A stretch of DNA of 43,029 nucleotides from NCBI RefSeq assembly GCF_003946025.1, contig NZ_RHNR01000017.1, forward strand, positions 1-43,029, read 5' to 3'. Both the position numbers and the translations under genes were made by a program. The notes under the pieces are model-generated. The model was not told the DNA's origin, did no database searches, and saw only the letters and a program-made list of their open reading frames with translations. Source of the DNA: Lacticaseibacillus songhuajiangensis. Its GTDB lineage: Bacteria > Bacillota > Bacilli > Lactobacillales > Lactobacillaceae. Below, in pieces: positions 16,995-26,126 of this stretch (position 1 is its first letter; each line of letters starts with the position of its first letter).

Positions 16995-18770
16995 TTATTC
17001 GCCAACGGCTTCAGCAAGTGCCGCCAGGAAAGTATCACCGTACTTATCGAGTTTATTCTGCCCAATCCCCTTAACCTGCAGCATTTCAACCTTAGTGGTC
17101 GGCTGCTGCCGGCAAAGATCACGCAGCGTTTGGTCGGAGAAAATGACGTATGGTGGGACACCTTGCTTTTCGGCCAGACTGGAGCGAATGCCGCGCAGCT
17201 TCTGGAACAGTTCGTCGTCGACGGGCAAGGATTGCTTCGCCTTGGCCGCCATTTTGCGTTGGACTTTTTCCTCGCCGCGGAGCACGGCACCGCCGCTTTC
17301 ACCAACACCAAGCACTGGATATTGGCCGCCGCTGGTCACGATGTAACCGCTGGCGGTAAGAAAATCAATGAAGCCGGCGACTTCCTTTTGCCGTTGACTG
17401 CTCATGATGCCGTACGTACTCAACTGGCTGAGGTTAAGTTCCCGAATGCGGGCGTTATTTGCGCCGGTCAACACCTGGGCGATGATGTTCTTCCCAAAGC
17501 GGCCATGCATGCGCACGATGCATGACAAGACTTTCTGCGCGTCAACCGTCACGTCCATATACTCACGGTCATCAAGACAGTTAGAGCAGCGACCGCAAGG
17601 CTGGGTGCCCGTTTGGCCAAAGTAGCGCAGGATGAACTGCTGCAGGCAATCGCCAGTGTTGGCGTATTGCTGCATCGTCTGCAACTTGCCGTACATTTTG
17701 CCCTTGTACTCGTCGTCACCTTCAGATTGCTCAATAAAGAAATGGCGAATCTGGACGTCCTGCGGTTTGAAGAGCAGAATGGCTTCACTTGGCAGACCAT
17801 CACGCCCGGCACGTCCGGCTTCCTGATAGTAGGACTCGAGGTCGCCAGGTACTTGGTCATGGATGACGAAGCGGACGTTACTCTTATCAATCCCCATCCC
17901 AAACGCGTTGGTGGCGACCATGATGGTCTTCCGGTCAAACAGGAAGTCCTCCTGGTTGGCGTTGCGCTGGCGTTCAGTCAAACCGGCATGGTACTTGGTG
18001 ACTGGATAATGCTTGCTTTCCAGCAGGCTGAACAGGCGTTCAACCTCTTTACGCGTGCTGGCGTAGATGATGCCCGGCTGATCTAAGTTTAGCTTCAGGT
18101 ATTCGAGCAGGTAGGTGTCCTTATCCTGGTCTTTAATCACCTGAAAAGACAAATTGCTGCGTTCAAAGCCGGTGTTAATCATCCCCGCCTTGGGAATGTC
18201 CAAACGGTCGCAAATATCCAGTGCAACCCGCTCCGTCGCCGTCGCTGTCAGTGCAATCACAACGGGATGCGAACGCAACTGGCCAGCGACTTCCTGCAAC
18301 TTGAGGTAGGACGGCCGGAAGTCGTGTCCCCACTGCGAAATACAATGCGCTTCATCAACGGCCAGAATGGCAATATTGATGCCGTCCAGTTCGTCGAGAA
18401 AGCCGGGAGCATCAAAGCGTTCCGGCGCCACGTAAAGCAACTTCACATCGCCGCGCGCCGCCATGTTCATCCGGTAATTAAGCTCCTGATAATCAATCGA
18501 ACTGTTGATGAAGGTCGCCGGAATCCCATTTTCGTTGAGGGCATCCACCTGGTCCTTCATCAGGGCAATCAGTGGCGATACGACCACCGTCAGGCCGTCC
18601 GCTAGTAGCGCCGGAATCTGGTAGCACAGCGATTTCCCGCCCCCGGTCGGCATGACCGCCAGCGTGTTTTGCCCCGACATGACGCGTTCAATCGCCTCGT
18701 CTTGACCGGGCCGAAAGCTGTCGTACCCGAATTTGTCCTTTAGCACCTGTAAGGCTGCTGCATTGGCCAT
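16995..18770 (-). CDS. recQ: ATP-dependent DNA helicase RecQ
   Basis: 591 aa from the ATG at 18770, which lies nine nt after GGGAG; an upstream GTG at 18776 is too close to that site. Walker A PTGGGKS at 41-47 and DEAH at 139-142, then helicase C-terminal domain, a zinc-binding cluster (CGRCSNC region), an RQC winged helix and an HRDC domain at the C-terminus. It unwinds DNA 3' to 5' in recombination repair and fork restart. Monocistronic, ending at a bidirectional terminator. Confidence 0.96.
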   Translation of the reverse strand: MANAAALQVLKDKFGYDSFRPGQDEAIERVMSGQNTLAVMPTGGGKSLCYQIPALLADGLTVVVSPLIALMKDQVDALNENGIPATFINSSIDYQELNYRMNMAARGDVKLLYVAPERFDAPGFLDELDGINIAILAVDEAHCISQWGHDFRPSYLKLQEVAGQLRSHPVVIALTATATERVALDICDRLDIPKAGMINTGFERSNLSFQVIKDQDKDTYLLEYLKLNLDQPGIIYASTRKEVERLFSLLESKHYPVTKYHAGLTERQRNANQEDFLFDRKTIMVATNAFGMGIDKSNVRFVIHDQVPGDLESYYQEAGRAGRDGLPSEAILLFKPQDVQIRHFFIEQSEGDDEYKGKMYGKLQTMQQYANTGDCLQQFILRYFGQTGTQPCGRCSNCLDDREYMDVTVDAQKVLSCIVRMHGRFGKNIIAQVLTGANNARIRELNLSQLSTYGIMSSQRQKEVAGFIDFLTASGYIVTSGGQYPVLGVGESGGAVLRGEEKVQRKMAAKAKQSLPVDDELFQKLRGIRSSLAEKQGVPPYVIFSDQTLRDLCRQQPTTKVEMLQVKGIGQNKLDKYGDTFLAALAEAVGE

Positions 18771-18921
18771 GAACACAATCTCCCTCTTCGTTTCGCAAAA
18801 TTTCTATATCAAGTTTATCTGTCTTCGGCGGGTTTGTACAATCCCTGTGCGTCTGCTTGTAGATTACGACAAAGTGTGGGGGCTTTCCCATGAGAATCCT
18901 TCCGCTATTCATCACTTATTC

Positions 18922-18982
18922 AAAACGCCGCCAATCCGTTCCTCACGTGTAACAATGTGAGGGAAGGTTGACGGCGTTTTTT
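18922..18982 (-). terminator. terminator of lepA (long imperfect hairpin)
   Basis: AAAACGCCG pairs with CGGCGTTTT around an imperfect inner stem that includes CCTCAC/GTGAGG. It lies 37 nt beyond the lepA stop and before recQ's upstream region ends, ended by TTTT on the - strand. Confidence 0.75.
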
Positions 18983-19018
18983 AGAGACTTGTTTATTGCA
19001 TCAATGCTGAACTGACGA

Positions 19019-20857
19019 TTACTTGCCCCTGACGTCCTTCTCATTCACTTCCAGCAAGCTCATGAAGGCTTCCTGCGGTACTTCGACAGAACCCACGGCC
19101 TTCATCCGCTTCTTCCCGCGCTTTTGCTTGTCGAGCAGTTTAGCACGCCGGTCGGGGTCACCGGTATGAATCTTGGCGGTCACGTCTTTACGGTAAGCCC
19201 GAATGGTCGTCCGGGAGATAATCTTGTTCCCAATTGCGGCCTGAATCGGCACTTCGAAGTTCTGGCGCGGAATGGTTTCCTTCAGCTTGGCGGTGATGGC
19301 GCGACCACGTGCAAAGGCAAAGTCCTTATGCGTAATTGAAGCGAGCGCATCGACTGGATCACCGTTAAGCAGAATATCCATCTTCACCAGGTCACTGGCG
19401 CGGTAACCGGTGATTTCGTAATCCAGGCTCGCATAACCCTTGGTGTTACTCTTCAGGTCATCAAAGAAATCGTAGATGATTTCGGAGAGCGGCATGTTGT
19501 AGATGACGTTCACCCGGTACTTGTCCAGGTAATCCATGGTCACGAACTCACCACGCTTGCGCTGGCACAGTTCCATGACAGCACCCACGTAATCGTTTGG
19601 CACCATGATGCTAGCCTTAACAAAAGGCTCCTTGATGTCCTTAATCTCACTGGCATCGGGCATTTCAGCTGGGTTTTCCACCGTGATTTCCGTGTTGTCC
19701 GTCTTGATGACGTGGTAATCGACCGATGGCGCAGTCATAATCAGATCCAGATTGAATTCGCGTTCCAAGCGTTCCTGCACGACGTCCATGTGCAAAAGTC
19801 CCAGGAAACCGCAGCGGAACCCGAAGCCCAGCGCCTTACTGTTTTCGGGTTCAAACTCAAGTGCCGCATCATTCAGTTGCAATTTTTCCAATGATTCGCG
19901 CAAATCGTTGAACTTGGCGTTATCCGTTGGGAAGACCCCGGCATAAACCATTGGCGTAATCTGGCGGTAACCCTCCAGTGCCTTCTCGGTGGGATTGTCC
20001 GCGTTGGTTACGGTGTCCCCGACGCGCGTATCCTGAATGGTCTTGATGGAGGCCGTGATGTAACCAACATCCCCCGCCATCAGGTAATCACGCTTCACGG
20101 CCTTCGGTGACATCACCCCAACTTCAGTGACTTCGAACTTCTTACCGTTGCTCATGAGCTCAATGGTGTCGCCAACCTTCACGGAGCCGTCCACAACCCG
20201 CACGTTTAGCACAACGCCACGGTAGGAATCGTAAACGGAGTCGAAAATCAGTGCCTTGAGTGGGGCTTCAACATCGCCGCTCGGTGCCGGCACATCGGAC
20301 ACGATCCGTTCGAGGATTTCCTCAATCCCGATGCCGGCCTTCGCACTGGCGAGCACGGCATCGTCGCCGTCCAGACCAATCATCTCTTCAATTTCTTCCT
20401 TAACGACGTCCGGCTGAGCGCTAGGCAAGTCAATTTTGTTAATGACCGGCACAATCTCCAGGTCGTCATCAACTGCCAGGTAGACGTTCGCCAGTGTCTG
20501 GGCCTCAACACCCTGCGCGGCGTCCACAACTAAAAGTGCCCCCTCACAGGCCGCCAGCGAGCGGCTGACTTCGTATGAGAAATCGACGTGTCCCGGCGTG
20601 TCAATCAGGTGGAAAATGTAATCCTGACCGTCTTTGGCGTGGTAAGTCAGTTCAACCGCGTTCAGCTTGATGGTAATCCCGCGCTCCCGTTCCAGTGGCA
20701 TGTCATCGAGGACCTGTGCCTTCATTTCCCGCGCAGAAATGGTGTCGGTCATCTCCAAAATTCGGTCGGCCAAAGTACTCTTACCGTGGTCGATATGCGC
20801 AATAATCGAGAAGTTGCGAATGTGCTGCTGGCGTTCCCGCATTTCATCGTAATTCAT
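19019..20857 (-). CDS. lepA: elongation factor 4 (LepA), ribosome-binding GTPase
   Basis: 612 aa. G1 motif AHIDHGKS at 20-27, DTPGHVDF as G3 and NKID as G4; domains II, III and V and the LepA-specific C-terminal domain follow, ending with a basic segment ([12 protein letters not shown]). It acts on stalled or mis-translocated ribosomes. In many lactobacilli lepA follows dnaJ; here five genes and several terminators separate them. The start at 20857 has only a weak GGGAA site; the next Met (residue 6) is an alternative. Confidence 0.97.
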   Translation of the reverse strand: MNYDEMRERQQHIRNFSIIAHIDHGKSTLADRILEMTDTISAREMKAQVLDDMPLERERGITIKLNAVELTYHAKDGQDYIFHLIDTPGHVDFSYEVSRSLAACEGALLVVDAAQGVEAQTLANVYLAVDDDLEIVPVINKIDLPSAQPDVVKEEIEEMIGLDGDDAVLASAKAGIGIEEILERIVSDVPAPSGDVEAPLKALIFDSVYDSYRGVVLNVRVVDGSVKVGDTIELMSNGKKFEVTEVGVMSPKAVKRDYLMAGDVGYITASIKTIQDTRVGDTVTNADNPTEKALEGYRQITPMVYAGVFPTDNAKFNDLRESLEKLQLNDAALEFEPENSKALGFGFRCGFLGLLHMDVVQERLEREFNLDLIMTAPSVDYHVIKTDNTEITVENPAEMPDASEIKDIKEPFVKASIMVPNDYVGAVMELCQRKRGEFVTMDYLDKYRVNVIYNMPLSEIIYDFFDDLKSNTKGYASLDYEITGYRASDLVKMDILLNGDPVDALASITHKDFAFARGRAITAKLKETIPRQNFEVPIQAAIGNKIISRTTIRAYRKDVTAKIHTGDPDRRAKLLDKQKRGKKRMKAVGSVEVPQEAFMSLLEVNEKDVRGK

Positions 20858-20895
20858 TTATATGGTTCCCGCTTTCAGTAAATTTCCTAACTTCC

Positions 20896-20904
20896 ATTGT
20901 AACA
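20896..20904 (-). promoter_or_regulatory. possible extended -10 promoter of lepA
   Basis: On the - strand TGTTACAAT forms an extended -10 (TGn plus TACAAT) about 38 nt before the lepA start; no good -35 is present, as is usual for this promoter type. Confidence 0.45.
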
Positions 20905-20935
20905 GATAACGCGCGCTACCGTTGCGCAGTCCGCA

Positions 20936-22039
20936 CTATTCAAGCGCGCGGAATAACTTCTTCTGCACGGTCGGCAGCGAGTTGGCAGCTAGAGTGGCGG
21001 CGTCGGCCCACTGATAGTCGCTATCCTGCGGGGTAAATGCCTGCACATCGGCACGCAGAATCTGTAAACGCCACTGGCGATGGGTAAAGGTATGCTTCAC
21101 GATCGGTACGCCGGCGTCAAGCAGTTGCAACTGCGTCCCGAGTGCTGCGCTCAAAACGGCATTGGCTGCCGCGACATCACTGGAAGCCGCGATGTCTACC
21201 AGACCCTCCTTCTGGATGAGTGGCCACATCAGCATGCCCCCAAGCAGACCATCAGCGGGCCGCGGTGTCATTAACCAGCCAGCTTCAGAGTGCACCGCAA
21301 TGGCGAAGTAATCCACGGGAACTGGCCGCGGCTTCTTTGTCTTCACTGGGTAGTCGAGCACATGATCCGTGATGTAACTGGCATCAAAACGTGCCACTGG
21401 TGAGTGCGCCGGGTCAGGATTCTTGGCGGCCATGTACGAACTGCCTAGGTCCATGATTGCCTGATTAAAGTCCCCCGGCCGTTCAGGGTCAATGATGCGC
21501 CGAATCACACGGTCGAATACTTGCCTTGTCTTGGGTTTGGTAATGTCATCTGGAATGCACAGCAGGCGGGCAAATACCCGAAAGGCATTGCCGTCAATAG
21601 CAGGCTCGGCCTCCCCATACGCAATGCTGGCAATCGCGCCGGCAGTATACGGACCAATCCCTCGCAGTTCACTGAGCCCCGCAGCAGTCCGCGGCCACTC
21701 GCCTCCGCGTTCATGCGTTACTTGTTGCGCCGCCTTTTGCAAGTTGCGGGCGCGCGAATAGTAACCCAGCCCTTCCCACGCCTTCAGCACTTGCGCTTCA
21801 GGTGCATCCGCGAGTGCTTGGACCGTCGGAAATGCAGTCAAGAAGCGTTCGTAATAAGGAATGACTGTTTGCACCTGCGTCTGCTGCAGCATAATTTCGC
21901 TGACCATGACGTGGTAAGGGTCTTGGTCCCGCCGCCACGGCAAATCGCGTTTTTCGGCATCGTACCAGGCCAGCAGCGTCTGCCGAAAATCGGCAATTTG
22001 ATCATCTGTCCACACAATGTGGTTCGTTTTATTGTCCAT
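20936..22039 (-). CDS. mutY: A/G-specific adenine glycosylase MutY, iron-sulfur cluster-less type
   Basis: 367 aa. The HhH-GPD core is intact: LPWRRDQDPY, catalytic E48 in SEIMLQQTQV, Y131 in the GIGPYTAG hairpin and D149 in IDGN. The C-terminal Nudix-like domain that reads 8-oxoguanine is present, with FTH in place of the usual FSH. It removes adenine paired with 8-oxoG. Unusually, the region that normally holds the Cys-x6-Cys-x2-Cys-x5-Cys iron-sulfur ligands (about 201-222) has no cysteine, and the whole protein has only C161. A promoter sits seven bases before the ATG and no Shine-Dalgarno site is visible. Confidence 0.94.
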   Translation of the reverse strand: MDNKTNHIVWTDDQIADFRQTLLAWYDAEKRDLPWRRDQDPYHVMVSEIMLQQTQVQTVIPYYERFLTAFPTVQALADAPEAQVLKAWEGLGYYSRARNLQKAAQQVTHERGGEWPRTAAGLSELRGIGPYTAGAIASIAYGEAEPAIDGNAFRVFARLLCIPDDITKPKTRQVFDRVIRRIIDPERPGDFNQAIMDLGSSYMAAKNPDPAHSPVARFDASYITDHVLDYPVKTKKPRPVPVDYFAIAVHSEAGWLMTPRPADGLLGGMLMWPLIQKEGLVDIAASSDVAAANAVLSAALGTQLQLLDAGVPIVKHTFTHRQWRLQILRADVQAFTPQDSDYQWADAATLAANSLPTVQKKLFRALE

Positions 22040-22046
22040 AACTTAC

Positions 22047-22075
22047 ATTATACAAGGAACACAAAAAGCCGGCAA
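22047..22075 (-). promoter_or_regulatory. mutY promoter (predicted leaderless transcript)
   Basis: TTGCCG (-35, plus 22070-22075), 17-nt spacer and consensus TATAAT (plus 22047-22052). The last base of the -10 is seven nt from the mutY ATG, so transcription should start at or next to the start codon. The -35 lies within the 3' arm of the upstream gene's terminator. Confidence 0.7.
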
Positions 22076-22099
22076 ACGAGGCTGTTTGCCGACCTTTTT
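22063..22099 (-). terminator. terminator of the JetD-like gene
   Basis: On the - strand GTCGGCAAAC pairs with GTTTGCCGGC around AGCCTC, followed by T5, directly after the stop of the 285-aa gene. Confidence 0.85.
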
Positions 22100-22101
22100 G
22101 T

Positions 22102-22959
22102 CTATTTATTTACTGTGCGACTGTCTTTTGCCAACCATTCCGGAATCACTCGTTCATACTCGGTAATCAGTTGTTCCTGTTCAACAAACTCGCCGCGGGT
22201 ACTGATGGTGTCCGCTTCAAACTGCAACGTTGATTCACCAAAAGTTTGCCCGGCAGTTCGCTTCCGCGCAGCGATGCCATAGTTCCCAATCCAAGTAATG
22301 ACTTGAATTGGTGATTGGATTTGCAAAACTTCAGCTGGTGTCTGTTCACGCAAAATATCCGTGAAGCTAGCCGCAATTGCAATCCCTTCACTATCTAGAT
22401 CGCCTAGGTAGGCAAACTGCACGCCACGTTGTTCCAGCATCTGTACGATTCCAGTGTACGCCGAATTCAAGTTGTGGCCGCCCTGCAATAGTAGCGGCCA
22501 CTCTGGGTGCAAATGGTGCAACCACACAGCGACGCCGCTGTTTTCGAGCACCACAATCTTCTGTGAGCGCAATGGCAGTTTGCGCATCCCCGCCACCTGC
22601 CACTGGTTAATTGTGAGCGGCTCCGGCAAGTCAGACACGAAAACGTTCCAGACCGTCGCGGTACTACCCATGAGCGGGTCACTTAGTTCGCGCACGGGGT
22701 ACTCTGCCAGCGGATGCAGCAATACCCACTGATAGTACTTGAAAACAGTCGGGCGCACATCTTTATCCGTTAACGTCTGCGCAGTGAAACCACAATCAAC
22801 AGCCTGCTGACCGCGGGGTGGCAGTTGCTCACCCCGCTTAATTTTGCGAAACAGTGGCGCCAAGGCCGCGGCCCGTTCGGGTGCGCGGCGGCCGGTGGCG
22901 CGTTCGTATTCCTGGACATAGAGCTCACTGGAAGTGCTCATTGCTACTTTCTCAGCCAT
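22102..22959 (-). CDS. orphan TOPRIM-domain protein resembling Wadjet JetD (DUF2399/DUF2220-like)
   Basis: 285 aa from the second of two adjacent ATGs (GGAGG six nt upstream). The C-terminal half has a TOPRIM arrangement: a catalytic-type glutamate in VVLENSG, then a glycine turn (LLLQGGHN), then GDLDSEGIAIA supplying the acidic pair. This order matches the DUF2399/DUF2220 nuclease subunit JetD of the Wadjet plasmid-defence systems, which cuts DNA within an SMC-like complex. The N-terminal half is basic and may be the DNA- or partner-binding part. No JetA, JetB or SMC-like JetC gene is in the window, so it is an orphan. Family call is from motif order only. Confidence 0.65.
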   Translation of the reverse strand: MAEKVAMSTSSELYVQEYERATGRRAPERAAALAPLFRKIKRGEQLPPRGQQAVDCGFTAQTLTDKDVRPTVFKYYQWVLLHPLAEYPVRELSDPLMGSTATVWNVFVSDLPEPLTINQWQVAGMRKLPLRSQKIVVLENSGVAVWLHHLHPEWPLLLQGGHNLNSAYTGIVQMLEQRGVQFAYLGDLDSEGIAIAASFTDILREQTPAEVLQIQSPIQVITWIGNYGIAARKRTAGQTFGESTLQFEADTISTRGEFVEQEQLITEYERVIPEWLAKDSRTVNK

Positions 22960-23176
22960 CATATTCCTCCACCCACGTGAGCACCGACTGCACGCGGTTC
23001 AAGTGAAATTGACCATCAGCTTGCGGACGCGGGCAACCACGGCGCACCCGCAGCTGGTAGTGCTGTCCGCCATTATTCTGTTCTGCGCTCCAATTGTAGC
23101 ATCGCGCTGACCGCCAGCGACGCCGATATCGGCAAAGTAATTGGTGCCTTCTGTGAATTTGAAAAATACGCAGCAA
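22952..23176 (-). pseudogene. possible gene remnant upstream of the JetD-like gene
   Basis: An open frame of 74 codons from a TTG at 23176 overlaps the JetD-like start by a few nt. Its end (GGQHYQLRVRRG ... SVLTWVEEYDG) looks protein-like, but there is no convincing start codon or ribosome site, and a stop lies five codons upstream. A competing frame (22999-23211) is open over the same stretch. It could be the tail of a decayed partner gene or just an open leader. Low certainty. Confidence 0.25.
23093..23101 (-). promoter_or_regulatory. possible extended -10 promoter of the JetD-like gene
   Basis: TGCTACAAT on the - strand, about 130 nt before the start codon, without a clear -35. Confidence 0.35.
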
Positions 23177-23353
23177 CTCGTCTTCATACGGTTAATCTGT
23201 TTTTCGCACAAAAATTTTTATCAATATCGCTGGTTCCTGATATTTTGACTGCACACGAGCGTCGCACTGCCACAGAGTGTGTTTCGGGTTGCAGTCGAAC
23301 TATTTGGCGAATTCTAAGTGGTTAAGCTTTAGTTTTACCCGCGCGCCACACGC
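23177..23353. other. non-coding stretch with a hairpin
   Basis: No credible gene. An inverted repeat GACTGCA (23247-23253) / TGCAGTC (23290-23296) encloses a smaller CACAC/GTGTG pair. It lacks a T run, so it is not an obvious terminator. The part at 23212-23245 is AT-rich. Confidence 0.4.
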
Positions 23354-23401
23354 AAAAAAGCAGCTCCCACAAAGCACAACCGTGTGCTTCGCAGAAACTG
23401 C
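23354..23401 (-). terminator. terminator of the alsS-aldB operon
   Basis: On the - strand an outer GCAG/CTGC and an inner AAGCACA/TGTGCTT stem are followed by T6. Confidence 0.75.
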
Positions 23402-23418
23402 ATCCCCCCCATGGGGCT

Positions 23419-24129
23419 TTAATTTTCCGCCTGGTGAATCTGATCTAATACGTCTGAACCGGTGAAGTCTGCCTGCTTGAAATCAGCATCATCATTCGGC
23501 AAATGCAGCTGAAAATCGTCAAAACGCTGTAACTGCACCGCACCGTCTGCCAGCTCGCCGCCAAGTACATGGCCACCAAACTGGTGATCATCGCTCAGAA
23601 AATGGAGGTGAAACCCGGGCGACACCGCACCAGCGTACAACGCCGGTGAGAAGTAACCACTCAGCGTTCCCTCGACATCGTCAGCATGGAACTCATGCTG
23701 CGCAGCAGCGGTCGCCACCAAAGTCGGGTAGGGTTCGCGCTGTGCAGCCACCGCCCGGGTGTGTACATGACTAAACTCACCATGAATGCGAACCGCATAG
23801 AAGGCATTTTGCGTGCCCATCAGTTCAAGCAGTCGCGCCTGCAGGTCTGTAAATGCCAGCTTGTTGAGCGTACCCGCATCCGTGTAGTCGGCGTAGTGGA
23901 CGTTGGCAAAAGGCACCAGTTCATCGGGGTCAACCACACGCACCTGACCGGTTGCCGCCACCTGGTACACCTTGCCCGCTTCCATTACGAGCTCGCCGTC
24001 TAGCCCGGTCAGCGTACCGATACCGGTATCACCGTGCTGCATCAGCTCCCCCACACGCATGGTTCCCCGAAACAATCCGGGCACAAGGAGTGCGAGCGTG
24101 CCGTGTTGATACAAAGTCGATTCTGTCAT
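23419..24129 (-). CDS. aldB: alpha-acetolactate decarboxylase
   Basis: 236 aa from the ATG at 24129, preceded by AGGGGGA; the frame continues upstream into alsS but without a ribosome site. The zinc site of the family is visible as H174-x-H176 and H187 (FHLHF...FGGHVLG). It decarboxylates 2-acetolactate to acetoin, diverting pyruvate from lactate, and helps pH homeostasis and branched-chain balance. It starts 10 nt after alsS, so the two form one operon ending in a hairpin terminator. Confidence 0.95.
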   Translation of the reverse strand: MTESTLYQHGTLALLVPGLFRGTMRVGELMQHGDTGIGTLTGLDGELVMEAGKVYQVAATGQVRVVDPDELVPFANVHYADYTDAGTLNKLAFTDLQARLLELMGTQNAFYAVRIHGEFSHVHTRAVAAQREPYPTLVATAAAQHEFHADDVEGTLSGYFSPALYAGAVSPGFHLHFLSDDHQFGGHVLGGELADGAVQLQRFDDFQLHLPNDDADFKQADFTGSDVLDQIHQAEN

Positions 24130-24139
24130 GCTAATCCCC

Positions 24140-25816
24140 CTACATCTGGTCGTCGAGCAAATCACTTGCCAACTTCAGGTTATCACTGTAGTCAACGGGA
24201 ATGTCAACAATCACGGGGCCATCGTTGTAGCTAAACGCTTCACTGAGCACCTTGTGCAAGTCAGACGGCTTTTCAACGCGGAGTCCCTTGGCGCCAAAGC
24301 TTTCAGCATACTTCACAAAGTCAATTGAGCCAAAATCAACAGCCGAGGCCCGGCCGTACTTCTTTTCCTGCTGGAACTTGACCATGTCATAGTGACCATC
24401 GTTCCAAATGATGTGCACCAGGTTGCTCTTCAAGCGCACTGCCGTTTCCAGTTCCTGTGAGGAGAACATGAAGCCCCCATCACCGGACACGGAGACGGCC
24501 TTTTGTCCCGGACGCACGAGCGTTGCCGCAATCGCCCATGGCAGTGCCACACCCAGTGTCTGCATCCCGTTGGAGAAAAGCAGGTGGCGCGGCTGGTAGG
24601 AACGGAAGTGACGCGCCATCCAGATGTAGAAACTACCAACATCGACGGCAACGGTCATATCATCATCAACTTGTTCCTGCAGTTCCTGAATGATGGCCAG
24701 TGGGTGCACCAGGTCAGGGTTCTTGGCAACTGGTGGCACGTCGCGACTGGTCAATTCGTTCTGTAAGTGCTCCAGGAAACCAATTGCACCGTCGGCGACC
24801 TTGTAACCCTCAACCTCAGGTTCAAGAGCAGACACCGTCTTGGCAATATCACCAATCAGTTCCGTTTCCGGCTGGAAGTTGTGGTCAATCTGGGCGGGTT
24901 CACTGTCAATGACGATGATGTTGGCATCGCCGGCTTCGTTCCAGTTGCGGGGTTCGTATTCAATTGGGTCGTACCCGATGGCCACCACGAGGTCACTTTG
25001 CTTCAGGAGGACATCACCGGGCTGGTTGTGGAACAGCCCCACACGGCCGAAGAAGTTGCCCACCTGTTCGTGGGAGATAATGCCAGCTCCCTGGAAGGTT
25101 TCAACAACTGGCAGATCCGCTGCCTTGAGCAGTGAGCGAATCGCCGCAGTCACTTCGGGCGAGGAAGCGCGCATACCCAGCAGCAAAACGGGCAAAGTTG
25201 CGTTCTTGATGGCATCGGCGAGGGCTTCAACGTCTTCGTGAGCGGCAGGGCCAAGCTTTGGTGCCTTCAGACGCTTAATGGCACTACTGGTGACCACGCT
25301 GTCGGTGACGTCCTGAGGCACAGATACGAAGGCAGCACCCTGCTTACCAGATTCCGCCGCCTGATAGGCGTTGGCAATAATTTCGGAAATGTTATCAGGA
25401 TCCTGCACCTCAGCGGAGTACTTAGTGATGGGCGCAAACAACTCGGCGTTACGCATACTCTGGTGCGTTTGCCGCAACAGGTCCTTGCGCTGCACCTGTC
25501 CAGAGATGGCGAGAATGGGGTCCCCTTCTGCCTGCGCGGTCACCATACCGGTAGCCAGGTTAGAAGCGCCAGGACCAGAGGTGGTGATGACAACACCGGG
25601 CTTACCGGTAATCCGGCCCACACCTGCAGCCATGAAGGCGGCGTTCTGTTCGTGGCGGGCAACGACCAGCCGTGGTGTTTTGGCGTTGGTTGGGTGTGCT
25701 AAGCGTTCAAACACGCGGTCAATTTTCGCACCAGGGATTGCGAAGACGTATGGGACATCATGGTTTTCGAGGGAGTCGATGATGAGATCGGCGCCGTGTT
25801 TCGTTTCTTCAGTCAT
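24140..25816 (-). CDS. alsS: catabolic acetolactate synthase
   Basis: 558 aa thiamine-diphosphate enzyme. Catalytic E56 lies in [11 protein letters not shown], and the ThDP-binding motif begins GDGGFMFS and ends in WND. Length and partnering with aldB point to the FAD-independent catabolic AlsS, which condenses two pyruvates to 2-acetolactate, rather than the biosynthetic IlvB. The ATG follows AAGAAGG. A promoter and a cre-like site lie upstream. Confidence 0.95.
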   Translation of the reverse strand: MTEETKHGADLIIDSLENHDVPYVFAIPGAKIDRVFERLAHPTNAKTPRLVVARHEQNAAFMAAGVGRITGKPGVVITTSGPGASNLATGMVTAQAEGDPILAISGQVQRKDLLRQTHQSMRNAELFAPITKYSAEVQDPDNISEIIANAYQAAESGKQGAAFVSVPQDVTDSVVTSSAIKRLKAPKLGPAAHEDVEALADAIKNATLPVLLLGMRASSPEVTAAIRSLLKAADLPVVETFQGAGIISHEQVGNFFGRVGLFHNQPGDVLLKQSDLVVAIGYDPIEYEPRNWNEAGDANIIVIDSEPAQIDHNFQPETELIGDIAKTVSALEPEVEGYKVADGAIGFLEHLQNELTSRDVPPVAKNPDLVHPLAIIQELQEQVDDDMTVAVDVGSFYIWMARHFRSYQPRHLLFSNGMQTLGVALPWAIAATLVRPGQKAVSVSGDGGFMFSSQELETAVRLKSNLVHIIWNDGHYDMVKFQQEKKYGRASAVDFGSIDFVKYAESFGAKGLRVEKPSDLHKVLSEAFSYNDGPVIVDIPVDYSDNLKLASDLLDDQM

Positions 25817-25837
25817 TGTTGATTACCTTCTTTTCTA

Positions 25838-25865
25838 GATTATACATTGGTTTGTGGTGATGCTA
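25838..25865 (-). promoter_or_regulatory. alsS promoter
   Basis: TATAAT (plus 25838-25843) with TTAGCA (plus 25860-25865) 16 nt upstream, ending about 21 nt before the alsS start. Confidence 0.65.
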
Positions 25866-25909
25866 ACCAAATGTAAGTGCTGTAACTATAATAGCACGCA
25901 TGTGTTCTT

Positions 25910-25923
25910 TTGGAAACGGTGTT
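25910..25923. promoter_or_regulatory. cre-like site upstream of alsS
   Basis: TGGAAACGGTGTTA matches 12 of 14 positions of the CcpA consensus. It lies some 45 nt upstream of the alsS -35, where CcpA usually activates overflow pathways. Between it and the promoter, GTGCT...AGCAC (about 25877-25896) is a further short inverted repeat. The rest of 25924-26073 shows nothing recognisable. Confidence 0.45.
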
Positions 25924-26073
25924 ATTTGCATGAATTGTATTATTGTTGCCTGTTTCTGTATCATTTTAGAGCAAGTGCTGTATCGGTAATGGCGAATACA
26001 GTGGCCTTTCATGACATGCCTGCGCTCACATCGTGGCTAAACTACGCAATAGGTTAACATAATTATAATTATC

Positions 26074-26118
26074 TACACGCAAAAAGGAGCCTCTCAACGA
26101 GACTCCTTTTTGCGTGTA
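26074..26118 (-). terminator. terminator of the DUF2325 gene, 16-bp perfect stem
   Basis: TACACGCAAAAAGGAG and CTCCTTTTTGCGTGTA are perfectly complementary with a 13-nt loop, 9 nt beyond the stop. Confidence 0.85.
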
Positions 26119-26126
26119 TCGACACT

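Noticed and set aside
23085..23094. GCGCTCCAA, part of the leader-element box, upstream of the JetD-like gene.
   Set aside because: It is on the opposite strand to the gene and lacks the AGGC arm and partner helix; probably chance.
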